In this document: positions 1 through 10,949 of the stretch, piece after piece
Position numbering within the stretch: position 1 is the stretch's first letter
Layout: every line of letters starts with the position of its first letter
From: Sorghum bicolor
Taxonomy: Eukaryota > Streptophyta > Magnoliopsida > Poales > Poaceae
NCBI RefSeq assembly: GCF_000003195.3
Contig: NC_012874.2
Coordinates: forward strand, 61,571,768 to 61,635,767
Length of the DNA: 64,000 bases
Direction of reading: 5' to 3'
Program-made: the position numbers and the translations under genes
The notes under the pieces: generated by a model
Told to the model about the DNA's origin: nothing
The model's input: the letters and a program-made list of their open reading frames with translations, nothing else
Databases searched by the model: none

Positions 1-354
1 AATGTTGCAGATCGCCACCAAGCTGTTACTCAAGTCAAAGAAGGGAGATGGCACTCTATTCCTGAAAGAGAGTCCGGATGACAGTTCTCAGGACTGAGGT
101 GTTTCGGGGTTTGAAAGATGGCTTTGTGTGTGCTACCTTTTTTGGAGAATGTATGGTGTTGCTGTTGGTTTGGCTACCTTTTAGACTTGTGGTTTCTGGG
201 CAAACTTTCTTAGGTTAAAACAGAAGTTGTGAGAGGCCCCGCTCTATTCTTTCTTAGCTTTCTCGCTTTTCTGCAACAGTCTTGAATGAACCGATGTATT
301 TCCGTTGCACGTTAATGGAAATGGGGGTTGCCTCCGGTTCGAAAAAAAAAGAAG
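1..354 (+). mobile_element. 3' end of a LINE with poly(A) tail
   Basis: The left edge holds the tail of a non-LTR retrotransposon. A short frame runs from position 2 to a stop at 95-97. About 250 bases of untranslated sequence follow and end in a GGTTCG motif joined to nine A residues (about 340-350). Plant LINE 3' ends have this form. The A tract abuts the interrupted Copia reverse transcriptase, whose reading frame stops making sense exactly there. I infer that the LINE inserted into the Copia element. Its 5' part and the other target-site copy lie outside the window. Confidence 0.6.
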
Positions 355-780
355 ACCATGCAAAAATGCATTTTGTACATCCAATTGCCTCAAAGTCCAT
401 CCCTGAGTGACTGCAATGGACAAGATGAGTCTGATTGTTGCCGCCTTAACTACCGGACTGAACGTATTCTCATAATCAATTCCATATCGTTGCTTAAAAC
501 CCTTTGCAACCAAACGGGCTTTGTAGCGTTCAACCGTGCCATCTGACTTTCTATTCACCTTGTATACCCATTTGCAGCCGATCACATTTTTACCCTGAGG
601 CCGGGGAACAAGTCTCCAAGTCTTGTTTCTTAGTAGCGCCTGGTGCTCAGAATCCATCGCAGCTGCCCATTTTGGATCACTCATTGCCTCTGCAATTGAC
701 ACTGGTTCCTCTGGACTGATGACAACCTGATTGCACCACTTGACTGTGCCATCGGTGTAGACCTTTGGCTTGGAGATCCC
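355..780 (-). pseudogene. Copia reverse transcriptase, N-terminal fragment
   Basis: The minus-strand frame contains the typical start of the Copia RVT_2 domain: a DPKWAAAM segment, then WKWVYKVN-like, [15 protein letters not shown] and [10 protein letters not shown] motifs. The frame is lost directly after FLHG, where the LINE poly(A) tail begins. The catalytic YVDD region is therefore absent from this side of the LINE and may resume to the left of the window. Confidence 0.85.
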
Positions 781-880
781 ATGCTACGACCTTGTGACAG
801 GACGTGGCACAACAGGAAACTCACCAGCCAGTGCCGCACCGGATTGCTGACCAGACACAACTGATCCAGCGTGATCCTCC

Positions 881-1660
881 TCAGAAGAAACAGTGCCGAT
901 GCACGGATCTGAGTGTGGCCCAGTAGACCCGTGAGCCTGATGTTTCGGGAGAGGTCGGCGCAGAAGATCCCGCAACAGCCGCCGTATCCAACCCGGCACC
1001 CATACCCTGCGTCGCAGGGGTCGAGATTGATCCCCCGATAGCCGCCGACTCCCCGCCAAATGGATCCACCTGGGATCGCACGCCGGTCGCTGTGCTCCCA
1101 ATCAGGGAACACATGCGATATAAGCCTCCGTTGTCACCTTGATCGCCACTGTGTGCTCCCATGCCAGCATCATTTTCTTCCAGATTTTCTCCTGCATTCA
1201 GCACATCTCCAAACAAACCTTGTGAAGCATTAGTAGGTACAGAAGAGTGCACATTTGGGTCAAGTAAATTGTCACTCCCATAGGTTGGGTTTAAGAGTAT
1301 ATTGGGTAGGAGTCGAAGCTCAGCTCTGAGCTGTGCACCGGCATTAGGATGCATGGAAGCGAAAGGAAATACTTGCTCATCAAAGACTATGTCCCGAGAG
1401 ACATAAACACGGCCTTCAGCAGGATCTAGACACTTAAAGCCTTTGTGTAAAGTACTATACCCAAGAAAAACACAAGGTTTAGATCTAAACTCTAGTTTCC
1501 TTGAGTTGTAGGGACGGAGATTAGGCCAGCAGGCACACCCGAATGTTCTGAGAGAAGAGTAGTTAGGGTGTTTACCAAAAAGTCGAAGGAAAGGTGTATC
1601 ATTGTTTATGACTTTAGATGGTAGACGATTAATTAGGTAAACAGCAGTAGAAAAGGCTTT
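881..1660 (-). pseudogene. Copia integrase C-terminus and linker to RT
   Basis: Translation on the minus strand gives the conserved Copia integrase tail (FGCACWPNLRPY, CVFLGYS, KGFKCLDP, GRVYVSRDIVFDE). A variable Ser/Gly-rich linker follows, as usual between integrase and reverse transcriptase. The frame is open over most of this stretch. Confidence 0.75.
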
Positions 1661-1756
1661 ATCCTAGAACTTTAACGGCATAGAAGAATGAGACAGAAGT
1701 GTGAGACCCATTTCGACAATATGCCTGTGTTTTCTCTCTACGGATCCTTTTTGCTG

Positions 1757-1777
1757 GTGTGTGTGTGTGTGTGTGTG
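1757..1777. repeat. (GT)n microsatellite
   Basis: An uninterrupted GT dinucleotide run of about 21 bases lies inside the decayed integrase region. Confidence 0.9.
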
Positions 1778-1854
1778 GACACGACACATGATGATTTATC
1801 CCGATACGCTTAAAGAAGGAGTTGAGAGCTTTGGTACTCTCCACCCCAATCAGT

Positions 1855-2640
1855 TTAGAATTTTGCATTCAAATTGTCTCTCAACAAGAGATTGAAAATC
1901 ATGAAAGCATTGAAAAACTTCGGACTTATGGCGCAACATGTAAATCCAAACAAATTTGCTGTGTTCATCAATAAAGCTGACATAAAACTTGTGTCGTCCA
2001 ACAGATGCGGGTGCAGGACCCAGACATGAGAGAAAATTAAATCTAGAGGCCTAGATGAAACACTACTAGACCTGACATAAGGCAATTGATGAGCTTTGCC
2101 TTGCTGACACGCATTACATACGTGATCTTTATTTTGACTTTTGACAAAAGAAAGCTTGTGGCGACTCAGGATTTGCCTAACTACAGGAGTAGAGACATGA
2201 CCGAGCCTATTATGCCACAATGAGATTGATGGACGAGCAGTGCTGAGTGCTCTCTTATTCGGGGACAACTTATTCGAAGATGATGATCGCAGAGGATATA
2301 GGCCACCCTCACACTTGCCTCTGAGGAGAGTTCTCCTCGTCTCCTCCTCCTTGATATCGAAGTAGCTAGGATGAAATTCAAGAAAAACACCATTATCACG
2401 AGTAAGATGATGAACAGATGCAAGATTTTTATTAGCTTTAGGAACGTGAAGAATGTTTTTCAGATGAATATTTGTGGAAGGGGAGTGCAAAATACTATCA
2501 ACCAGTATGTGTGATCTCCATACCTGAACCATTTGCGGCATGAACTTGATCTCCTCCATGGTACTTATCCCGTACCGTCAGTCTCTCCAGATCCCTCGTG
2601 ATATGATCAGTCGCACCAGTGTCCATGTACCAGTTTGAGT
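1855..2640 (-). pseudogene. Copia protease, GAG-pre-integrase and integrase core (decayed)
   Basis: On the minus strand, about 2640-2560 encodes a retroviral-type aspartic protease active site (MDTGATDHIT). After a frameshift near 2530 the frame 2559-1855 carries the integrase zinc motif (H in WHNRLGH, then C-x2-C in CNACQQGK) and the start of the integrase core. Where Copia elements usually have the first catalytic Asp (FSDVWG), this copy reads FSHVW. That change and the later frameshifts make it inactive. Confidence 0.8.
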
Positions 2641-2647
2641 CGACACC

Positions 2648-3256
2648 TTAGGAGTTCGTAGTTGCAGTCGATGCTGACTTTTGTGGTGGTCCATTGAAGT
2701 TTGCATTGAAGCGCTTGAAGCACTTCACGACGGTGTGTCCCTCCTTCTGGCACAGCTGACAGAAAACACCAGCAAGGAAGGTAGATCCTTGTGGACGAGC
2801 ACCACCGCATCCATTCTTGAAGCCACGGATGAATCCACCACGCCCTCTGTCTCCACCATGGCCTCCTCCACGAGGCTGGCTGTTGCGGCCTCCCTTGGCC
2901 ACCATGTTCGCAGCAGATTGCTGCACACCGCCATTGCGCATCTCCATCCTGGACTCAAAACTGGTCAACTGAGTATAAAGCTCACCAAGTGAGATTGGTT
3001 CAACGCGTGACGCCACCGCCGACACCACCGAGTCATACTCCTCGCCAAGTCAAGTGAGGATGTAGGAGATCAACTCCTCATCTTCTAGCTTCTTCCCGGC
3101 CGACGCCATCAGGTCAGCCAGGGTCTTGATTTTCTGGTAGTACTCCGCAATCGACGAAGTGCCCTTTGTCGCCGTGGCGAGCACCATCCGAGTGCTAATG
3201 ATGCGCGCACGAGACTGCGACGCAGACATAGACTCGACTTGCCAGATATCAACTCG
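2648..3256 (-). pseudogene. Copia gag with CCHC zinc knuckle, interrupted by a stop
   Basis: The minus-strand frame encodes the C-terminal part of a Copia gag (UBN2 type), then a Gly/Arg-rich stretch, then a knuckle C-Q-L-C-x4-H-x4-C, then a short tail. An in-frame TGA at 3050-3052 interrupts the conserved segment before EEYDSVV. The first part of gag is missing beyond about 3256. Confidence 0.8.
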
Positions 3257-4430
3257 CTGGATTACAAATATGTATCAAGCTATATATCTAGAAGTGTACG
3301 AACACATGATCTTTCGCCCTGGATTATTGCATACTGGTCAGTAAAGATTTCTATATCACCATTAGTTTAATTGCATCTCTGTTGTGTACCCCTTGTACAA
3401 GCAACTTATGGGCTCATGTCTTACATAATTTTTTATACTGTGTGTTGGTTCAAATGCCAATGAGTATTGTCCTGGTCTAATTTAAAGTACAAGTGATTTG
3501 CAAGAAATATGTTGTAATGAAATACTCCTAACACTCAATTTTGTCCAGAGATGCAACTTTCTCTCCTCACCACATCTCATTTCTTCTGTCATGTTAAATG
3601 ACTGTTATTGCCTGTTGTTAGTATTTACAAAATTCTTGTAGTACTAATTAATCATTACATTTTAATAAAGCAGAGATGACTTCTGTTCTAGTGTGCTACA
3701 GCTGTAGGTCCTTGCGAATGGTTTTTCTGAATGCAAGACATTTGACAATTTTACTGCAATTTTTTTCTGAGTGCTGATTGACAGTTTGTAGCACAGTAGC
3801 AGTTCTGTGGAACCTGGGGCTGCATGTCAGCATCACCAACAGCAGGTAGGCAAGCAAGTAGGTCGTCATCAACATTCAGTAAAGCTGCAGTTCTCATCTA
3901 GTCCTCATATTTGTGAAATGTGCCTTTTGCTGGTTCAATGTATTTGCTAGCATGGCTGGTTAGAGAGGCAGAAATGAAATAAAAGCAGAGGAAAGTTATA
4001 TTACAGAGAAAATGAGCCCATCGTTATTTGTGTTTTCCAGGAACTGCAGTTTACAGAAAGAAGGAAGAGACATTGCATAGGAAGGTCCAAGATGCAGACT
4101 ACAGAATCAAAAGGTATGTACTGCCTCTAGGAACTGCAGGTTATTTTGTGTTGTCCAGGAACTGTAATTTTCTCCGTTCAGTAAATCTTCATCATTGATA
4201 GCTGTTGTTGCTGCTATCTGTTCTCTCCTTCAGCAGTCAGGTTACTCAGTTTCAAAAACTTGGTGTTCAATATGCAGTTCAGTGTATTGCTCATGAGAGC
4301 AGACTTTTAGAGTTTCAGTTTAGTAAATAATCTGAATTTCACTGAATATCAAAAAGAAGCTTCCTATGTAGGGTATTCTTCCTAATGCAGCACTTGTTGC
4401 AAGCTATCTGAATTCTGCTCAAGTCTATCA
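3257..4430. other. Intergenic stretch, one possible isolated exon
   Basis: This is AT-rich sequence without a long frame. One segment, 4041-4113 (+), is bounded by TTTTCCAG before and GTATGT after. In one frame it encodes 24 residues rich in Lys, Glu and Arg (starts TAVYRKKEETL). That looks like a coding exon, possibly a captured gene fragment, but I do not recognise it and found no partner exon. Confidence 0.3.
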
Positions 4431-4884
4431 AGTGCCATTAACATGCTTCCAAATCCTGTCAGAACAAAGTAGAACTACAACCAGGGAAGTGGCAAATGCA
4501 TTTATTTGTTGGAACCTATCTTTTGTTATTTCTGATGCCTGGGGGTGATGGTCCAAGCTGACGACACAGTCTGACACGCAGATTGTCATAACAAAGCAGC
4601 CGGACAACGCCCAGGCTTCTTCGGCTCCAAAACTCCTCGACGGTCCACAACGCACCGCTGCAAAGGCCCTCCTAGACTCTGGCACGTGTAGACCGACCAT
4701 CTCATTATATAAGGGATGTGATCGGACCTAGGAGCGAGAGAGAGATCAATCACCCGACTCTGTTCCATTCGCCTTTGCTCAGCATCCGAAGTAAGGCAAC
4801 CCACCGAGTGGCGCCAGAGGCTCCTCCTCCGCCATCCTATCATCTCCTTCCTCGCTGACGATGGGGAGACTCCACCGGCGGTGA

Positions 4885-4970
4885 GGCAAACCATAGGATT
4901 AGCACCAAGCTAACCCCTACCAAACCTCTTCTTTCTTTTACACTTTGTTAACCCCTCCAGATTTTGGGTG
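4885..4970 (+). repeat. LTR-like remnant, related to 16697-16775
   Basis: The segment CCATAGGAT, CACCAAGC, CCAAAC, TTGT-AACCCC, GAT-TTGG-TGCT recurs in diverged form at 16697-16775. Upstream (4700-4880) lies a TATA-like TTATATAAGG followed by a pyrimidine/purine-rich leader. I take both loci as pieces of one LTR retrotransposon family. Termini were not found. Confidence 0.4.
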
Positions 4971-5149
4971 CTGTTGCACATAAGAATCATCAAATGCTGG
5001 ACATAGGGACCGAAACCAGGATAAACTGTTGCGTCTTCTCTATGTGATTCTTGTGTTCCTGAGTCCACCAGAGCCACCAGAGATCCATACTCTGACACCA
5101 ATTTGAACAGCATGCTTGCCGTGGTTTTGACCCCACGATAGGCGGCGCT

Positions 5150-6160
5150 ATGGGAGAATAGAGAGAGAGGTGGTTTGGAAGCCCGATAACCCTATATTCC
5201 ATTTTGGGCATACTTTCTAAAATGGGCCTCTTAGGAGGTCTGCCTCTAGAAAAAGGACACCTTTTCAAAGGCAGGCATCGTTATTCAATATTAGGAAGCA
5301 ACCATTTTTCAAAGGGTTTCCTAAAATGAATAGAAGTCTACAGTCCATTTCTAGAGACGCCATCAAATTTTACCCATCTCTATAAATAAATATGCTGGCC
5401 TCCAACTTGTTTTTTGTAGTTGTCGTATGGGACGAGGACAGTTATTAGGAGCGAGCATAGGTTGCTTAGTGGCACACAGAAGGGCTAGCATGGTCACAGA
5501 CGATTGAGAGCGCAGCGATGACTGTGGGTGTCTTTGATGAGTGATAGTTGTATGCGCATGGCCGATCGGTAAGCATGGTGCAGCATTGCTGCTGCCATTG
5601 CAGACAAGCATGGTCACAGCTGCTTCCTAACATCAGCGAGAGGACAGCGGGGGCCTATGGATAGAGGGAGTCTATGTGGCCTCAACATGCAACAAGCGGT
5701 GCGTCATGGCAAGCACAGAGGACACCTCTCAAAAAACACGCAACAAGCAGTTTTTTCTCTGGCTTTTGCAGCCAAAATCATCATTTGTCCATTGAGAAAT
5801 CATTTTTGTATTGTCTCTTCTGTTAATCTCTTGCTGCAATGGCATCCTCATTGATGGCAAGAAGCCACTTGTGTCAGTAGTGCCCTTAGTTCATTGTTAC
5901 ATGCATCCATTGTTTTTCCTAGTACAAAGTAACTTTGTCGGGTGTCTGTTGCATCCTTGGCCACTTTGCAGCACTATTCCCTATTCAGTTTTAGAAATTG
6001 ATGAGTTAACTCGTTGTCTAGCGATGTTTGTGTGCAGTGGGAACGAATTAAATATAGCATCATGTGCATCTAGGCAATAAATGACCATGTTTATCGTGTT
6101 TCTATCCAACAGATGCTTGCGTTGCATTGCTTAACGTGGTCAGTAGCATTCCCATTTAGC
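5150..6160. repeat. Divergent duplication, copy A
   Basis: This 1-kb block is repeated at 6378-7760. Shared landmarks include a GCCCGA(T)AACCCTAT start, the CATTTCT-GAGA-GCCATCAAATTTT stretch, GGCATCCTCA, the AACGAATTAA stretch and the last codons of the proline/cysteine-rich gene. The copies have diverged by substitutions and indels. Copy B also carries a MITE (6971-7216) and an extra AT-rich insertion. Confidence 0.8.
6121..6160 (-). pseudogene. Stub of the last codons of a proline/cysteine-rich gene
   Basis: The minus strand encodes AKWEC followed by TAC and TGA, matching the AKWECCC terminus of the intact genes at 7727 and 36362. The match ends abruptly at 6160. This is the end of duplication copy A and shows that the duplicated unit reached only the last dozen codons of the gene. 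Confidence 0.75.
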
Positions 6161-6377
6161 GGAACTGGACATGCAGTGGACAGAGGAGTGCCCCGAGACG
6201 CACGTCACCGACTGGGTTGGGGTGGGGAGCAAAAGGGATTGGAGTGGTTGGAGGGTGATAGGACAGGGAGCTCAGAGAAGTGGAGGTGGCGGTGCTCTAA
6301 AGGGAGAAGAGGACTACGGAGAGGAGGGGAGAGAGAACTATTCAGAGATGAGAGAGGACCGGCATGGTGTGAAAATG

Positions 6378-7760
6378 GAGGGTGGTGATGTGGGAGCCCG
6401 AAACCCTATGTTTGTTATAGACAAGTGATTCTAGTAATGTGATTTTTGGGCATTGGACCTATTTTCTAAAACGAACGTGTTAAGAGGTCTATATCTAGAA
6501 TGGACAACTTTTTCAAGGACGGGCCTTTGTCAATTAAATTTTGGAAGGGGTGCTTTTTTGGAGGGCCATTGAAAATGAATAGACCGTCTCTTCAGTCCAG
6601 ATCGAGTCCATTTCTGGAGATGCCATCAAATTTTGCCCACCTCCATAATTAAAACTGCTAGTCTCCAAAAATCTTTTTATTAGTCGACAACAACAGTTAT
6701 GTGAGCAAGCATAGGTGAGCAGAATGGCACACGGAACGGCTAGCATGGCCATAGGCGATTCGGAGCCAAGCAATTGCCAAGGGTGACTTTGAGTGGCAGC
6801 TCTACATGCATGTCATCTGAGGCAGAGCTTCGACAAGGTGCAGCATTCTGCTGTCACAAGCTAATAATATAGCAGTAGCTCGGTAATACCAGCGAGAGGA
6901 TGGCAGGCCTACGGATGGAAACGAGACTATATGGCCCCAACACGAAACAAGCAGGGTTTTATTTGCTTTGGGCCGTGTTTAGTTCCTGAAGAGAAAAATT
7001 TTACGACAATGTAGCACTTTCGTTTGTTTGTGGTAATTATTGTTCAACCATGGACTAACTAGGCTCAAAAGATTCGTCTTATAAATTTCGACCAAATTGT
7101 GTAATTAGTTTTTATTTTTGTCTATATTTAATACTCTATGCATGCGTCTAAAGATTCGATATGACAGGGAATCTTGAAAAAATTTTAGGTTTTAAGGTGA
7201 AAGTAAAAACAAGGCCAATGGCATCCTCAATAATGCCAAGAAACCACTTGTTCTAGGAATGCCCTTAGTTCCTTGGTAGAGCATCTCTAGGAGTTTAGTA
7301 TAATTTACTTGATAAACTAATAAATATAGCAAGTTAATAAAAGAAACAGCTACTTTAAATTTTATTCTCCTCCAACACTAACCAATAATATGTTTCTAAA
7401 ATTTAAAAATTTATAGTAGGTTTTACATCTATTTGTTTTTTGTTTAGTAGAGCCGATCATGTCTAGGAGTGCCCTCAGTCCATTGTTTTTGCTGGTACAA
7501 AGTAACTTTTGGTGTTGCGTGTTGCATGCCAGCCAAGAAGCACCATTCACTGTTCAGTTTTACAAATGGATGAGTACGCTCGTTGTTAGCTATTGCGCCC
7601 ATATATACCCGTGATGTTTGTGTGCAGTAGGAACGAATTAATACAGAATTAACTGCATCTAGGCAACAAAAAATAACCATCTTTATTATTTTGCCATCAA
7701 ACTGATCTTGCGGTTATATACATTGCTTAATGTGGGCAGCAGCATTCCCATTTAGCCTCC
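6378..7760. repeat. Divergent duplication, copy B
   Basis: This is the partner of 5150-6160 in direct orientation. It forms the 3' flank of the intact gene 7727-8630. Related but weaker similarity also lies downstream of the second gene (about 35930-36000), so this flank is old and was duplicated with the gene family. Confidence 0.8.
6971..7216. mobile_element. MITE, GGCCTTGTTTAGTT family, copy 1
   Basis: It starts GGCCGTGTTTAGTT and ends AAACAAGGCC. The interior has the family's conserved AAAAGATTCGTCT, TTTATTTTTGTCTATATTTAAT and CATGC elements. It is about 246 bp, non-coding, and lies inside copy B of the duplication but not in copy A, so it inserted after the duplication. Confidence 0.8.
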
Positions 7761-8630
7761 TGTCCCTGGATGTAGTAGCTGTCTTTGGTTTTGAAGCCGT
7801 TTTCCTTGCACATCTGCTCACAGCCAGTCGGAGATAGTTTGTTATTGTTAGGGTAGCACGTCACTGACTTTGGCTCTGCATGCAACAAACTCTGTGGTGG
7901 TTGTCGAGGTGGATGCGGCGGCCCTGGCATTGGCGGCATTGGAGGGAGTGGAGGCATTGGCGGCATTGGAGGCATTGGTGGCATAGGAGGCATTGGCGGC
8001 ATAGGAGGCATTGGTGGCATTGGAGGCATTGGTGGCGTTGGCATTGGCGGCGGCATAGGCGGCCAAGGGGGATGATGACCGCGTACGACCTGGGGCTGCT
8101 CTACCTGCAACAAACTGTGTGGAGGTGGTCTGTGTGGGGTTGGTTGAGGTGGATGATGCGCCCATGGCTTAAAATGACCGCTTACCACCTGGGGCTGCTC
8201 ATGGCCTACACATGCATGAACACAGTTCAAAATAATCAAAACCCATTGATTTGTGCCGCCTCCACTTTCCTCTGACTTTGTTTTATGTCAATCTCTGTCA
8301 ACATCTAGAACATCAAATAGTTTTAATAATTTTTCAATGAATATGTTTTAATACTGTATTTATTGAACTTGAACATGCTAATATTTTTTTAAAAGAACTT
8401 TATCAATGTTAGAGTAGTTTGACCTAGCACAAAACTAAACTATTATTAGAAAAAAACAAGGAGTAATATGTAACAATTCGATGTATAAGTATTAATCTCT
8501 CTCTCTATATATATGTATATATATATATACCTTCACATGATGGAGAGGTTGAACACATGATCACAAGTATCAGGGAAAATAAACATGTCAGGTATACATT
8601 TCTCACTGTATTGCATTTGATGACCGCCAT
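7727..8630 (-). CDS. Secreted Met-Pro-repeat protein with defensin-like cysteine motif
   Basis: Two exons on the minus strand, 8531-8630 and 7727-8205, join in phase 1 and give 192 residues. Exon 1 encodes a signal peptide (MAVIKCNTVRN, then a Leu/Ile-rich core ending CSTSPSC). The donor is GAAG|GTATAT and the acceptor TGTAG|GCC. The mature protein starts with HEQPQVV repeats, then a run of MPP units (about residues 90-125). It ends in a 46-residue cysteine domain: C, C-x3-C, then ECCC, six cysteines. The paralogue at 36362 has eight. A signal-peptide exon, a phase-1 intron and the C-x3-C spacing recall plant defensin-like genes. The family is not otherwise recognised, and apoplastic location is an inference. 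Confidence 0.75.
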
Positions 8631-8757
8631 ACTATGAGAGGACAGTACTACTATTTCCCTTTTCTTCTCACTCTATTTTCCTGACTCACTTTCTTTAGTG
8701 ATGATGAGAGGTGCACTCCTTAAGCGTATATGTTTTTCTTCTTTTGTTGTGCAGTTG

Positions 8758-8765
8758 TTTATATA
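8758..8765 (-). promoter_or_regulatory. Candidate TATA box of the gene at 7727-8630
   Basis: The minus strand reads CTATATAAAC about 130 bp upstream of the start codon at 8630. A matching CTATATAAG lies at the same place before the paralogue at 37421, in a shared upstream context (GAGAGGTGCACT). Confidence 0.5.
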
Positions 8766-8819
8766 GAAGTATGGATCTATTTGAAAATTTGTTTTATTCA
8801 TTTATAAATTATTTTTATA

Positions 8820-9060
8820 ATACCAATATCTACATCTACCTACCTAGCTATCTACGCGTCTGTTTATATATTTATTCTATCAATCTCTATCTATCTATCT
8901 ACACATGTCTACTTTTTTATTTGTATCTATTTGTCTATCCCTACCTACCTACGCACCTTCCTACCTAGCTATCTCTATCTATCTTTTTGTCTCTATCTGT
9001 GTCTACCATCACAATTATCAATTTCATTTTATTTGTATGTTTATCTATCTATCTAGAGAC
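8820..9060. repeat. Degenerate TCTA/TACC microsatellite
   Basis: Tetranucleotide TCTA/CCTA repeats, broken by substitutions, lie upstream of the first proline/cysteine-rich gene. The second gene has much longer and cleaner TCTA arrays in the same relative position (37636-37935). Confidence 0.8.
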
Positions 9061-9079
9061 AAGGAACAATCTATCTATA

Positions 9080-10092
9080 GCCGATGCACTCTTAGCACTT
9101 GTGCTTGAGCCACATCATTAAAAATTCTATGCAACAAACCATCATGTAAACATAGACCACTACAAGATTTATGATACACAACACTCAGAGTCTATCACAG
9201 TATCCCTAAATTCTATCATAAAAGGCCATCTTTGGTGGAATTGCAAAGTAGCATGTATCAAGCGTTATATGTCAACTTCAAGCTATCCATGACAAATTAT
9301 GACCATCATGGAATCCCTAGATGTCCACTTAGCCCAAGCTAGGCCCTATGGTCTATGACATGTAGGATGCCATGTTGGATGTTTGTCAATGACATATTTG
9401 AGTTGCCATTTAAGCGCCATGTGTTCCTCAGCACGGATGTTGTCGTGTTGTCAACGTGAATGCAGTCCAAATATACTTCATTCCAATTATGTCTTCCTAG
9501 AACTTTCGGCCATTTTTTAGGCAAAACTGAACCTACAGCACATGCAGCCTGGTAATGTGGATTGCTCAATTTAGCCTGTTATTAGATTTGAGCTCAACTC
9601 AAAATTACTGATAGATTCAAAAAAATATTTCCATTGTACCTTTTCATCCAAGTTCTATCATATCATCATTTCATCAACACAAGTTCTGATCATCAGCACA
9701 TAATATTTAGGGGATACACACTCAACACCGCTGATTGTGACTAGATCTTTAGGAAACACAAACATGAGTTAGAAAGAAGCTCACACCTCATACAACATAA
9801 TTAAAACTTGTCCAAAAGCACATCACAGTACCCAGCAGCTACCATGGCACTTTGGCCACTCTAGCATCAATGTTTGCCACACAACAAAAGAAGCTCAATA
9901 ACTCAGTAGCAGCACCACCAGAAATGGCACTTTGCCCAAACATCAAAGTTTACCACACAACCAAAGGGGCTCAATAGCTCAGTGCAACAGCAGAAATGAT
10001 GCAACAAAAAGGCAACAATGCTGCCATGAGACCCAGCGCATCTTACCTAGTATGCTAAGTGTCGCAGGGTCAAAACTGCGGTAAGCATTGTT
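9080..10092. other. Non-coding repeat-derived stretch
   Basis: A CACTACAAGATTTATGA start at 9158 looks like the end of a CACTA-type non-autonomous element, but I could not find its partner end. At about 9840-10000 an 80-base unit (TGGCACTTTG, CACACAAC, GCTCAATA-CTCAGT) occurs twice in tandem. No credible gene is seen. Confidence 0.4.
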
Positions 10093-10949
10093 TGTTGGAT
10101 GTCACTGAGTTTGGGTCTGTGGTGTCTCGGTTGGACTCAAGAACACAAAAAATACATAAAGGACACAAACTTTAATCCTAGTTCAGGCTCTCGGGGCCCT
10201 ACAACCAGTAGTTTGATGATCCTTATCCAAGAGCACCCAAATCTAGGGGTTACAACAGAAGTAGTTTGATGACCGTTGTATCCAAGAGCACCCAAATCTA
10301 GGGGTTACAACAGAGTGTAAGAGAGATTTGGCAAGGGATCGCTCGATGATTATCCTGGGCTCATCGGGGGTGAGGTTCCTTCCTTGCCATAGAGGAACTA
10401 GAAAATGGAACCAGAGGATCTCTTGGTACTCCCCTCAGGGTGGCCTTGCTCTTGATGCAAAGCTCGAGATTGTCTTAAGGACTCTGGTTTGCTTTTGTTC
10501 GGCTTGGATCATCCTCTATCTCTCTCTCTGTAGGATCTGACCTTCTCTTATATATTGAGGTAGGTCAGGTACATGGCGGTTTTGAGGAGCTTAGTCTATG
10601 GTCTACATGCGTCGGAGTCCATGAGCGCTCATCTATGGTCTAGATAGACCTCGACGTTGTTGTGGACTTAGAGATGCCCCGGGCCTCATCCAACTGCTAT
10701 GCTTTGACACTCTAACCATTAGGTTTAGTTGAGTTGAACTAGCCTCCACTAGTTGCACCTTCTAGAGGCTTCCTTGGTGGCGAAGGCGCCTGGCCATAGG
10801 GTTTCACGAGCAGGCCCATAAGCCTATAAGCCCCTAGAGCCAACGGAGGGAGTTTTCCCTTTGTGTTAGGTGATAGGTTGGTGCCCGTTGTGTGGTCTCA
10901 AGGAGCCCCTAATCCCTGAGTGCTTGAGATGCATGGTTCTACCCCAACA
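10093..10949. mobile_element. Candidate LTR (TGTTGGAT...CCCCAACA)
   Basis: The 857-bp segment starts with TG and ends with CA within short inverted repeats (TGTTGG / CCAACA). A TATATATT lies near 10549. Inside, 10203-10313 has a tandem repeat (CCAAGAGCACCCAAATCTAGG twice). The bases flanking the two ends do not match, so this is not a clean solo LTR. Orientation is uncertain. Confidence 0.4.

Larger units (their letters stand above)
355..3256 (-). mobile_element. Decayed Ty1/Copia retrotransposon, internal region only
   Basis: Read on the minus strand, the order is gag, CCHC knuckle, aspartic protease, GAG-pre-integrase zinc motif, integrase, linker, and the start of reverse transcriptase. 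This is Copia order. There are several frameshifts and in-frame stops, no LTR in view, the gag N-terminus is missing at about 3256, and the reverse transcriptase is cut by the LINE at about 355. It is an old, inactive copy. Confidence 0.85.

Noticed and set aside
4910..5113. Retroviral protease (LVDSG) plus a TGGTGTCAGAG primer-like site on the minus strand
   Set aside because: The motif is isolated, lacks flanking protease sequence and has no clear LTR end next to it.
6113..6428. Gly/Arg-rich ORFs
   Set aside because: They arise from a purine-rich low-complexity stretch between the two duplication copies, and the part before 6160 is the reverse of a gene stub.
7848..8275. Ala/Asn-repeat (minus) and Trp/Arg-repeat (plus) ORFs
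   Set aside because: They are other-frame readings of the Met-Pro repeat in the real gene.
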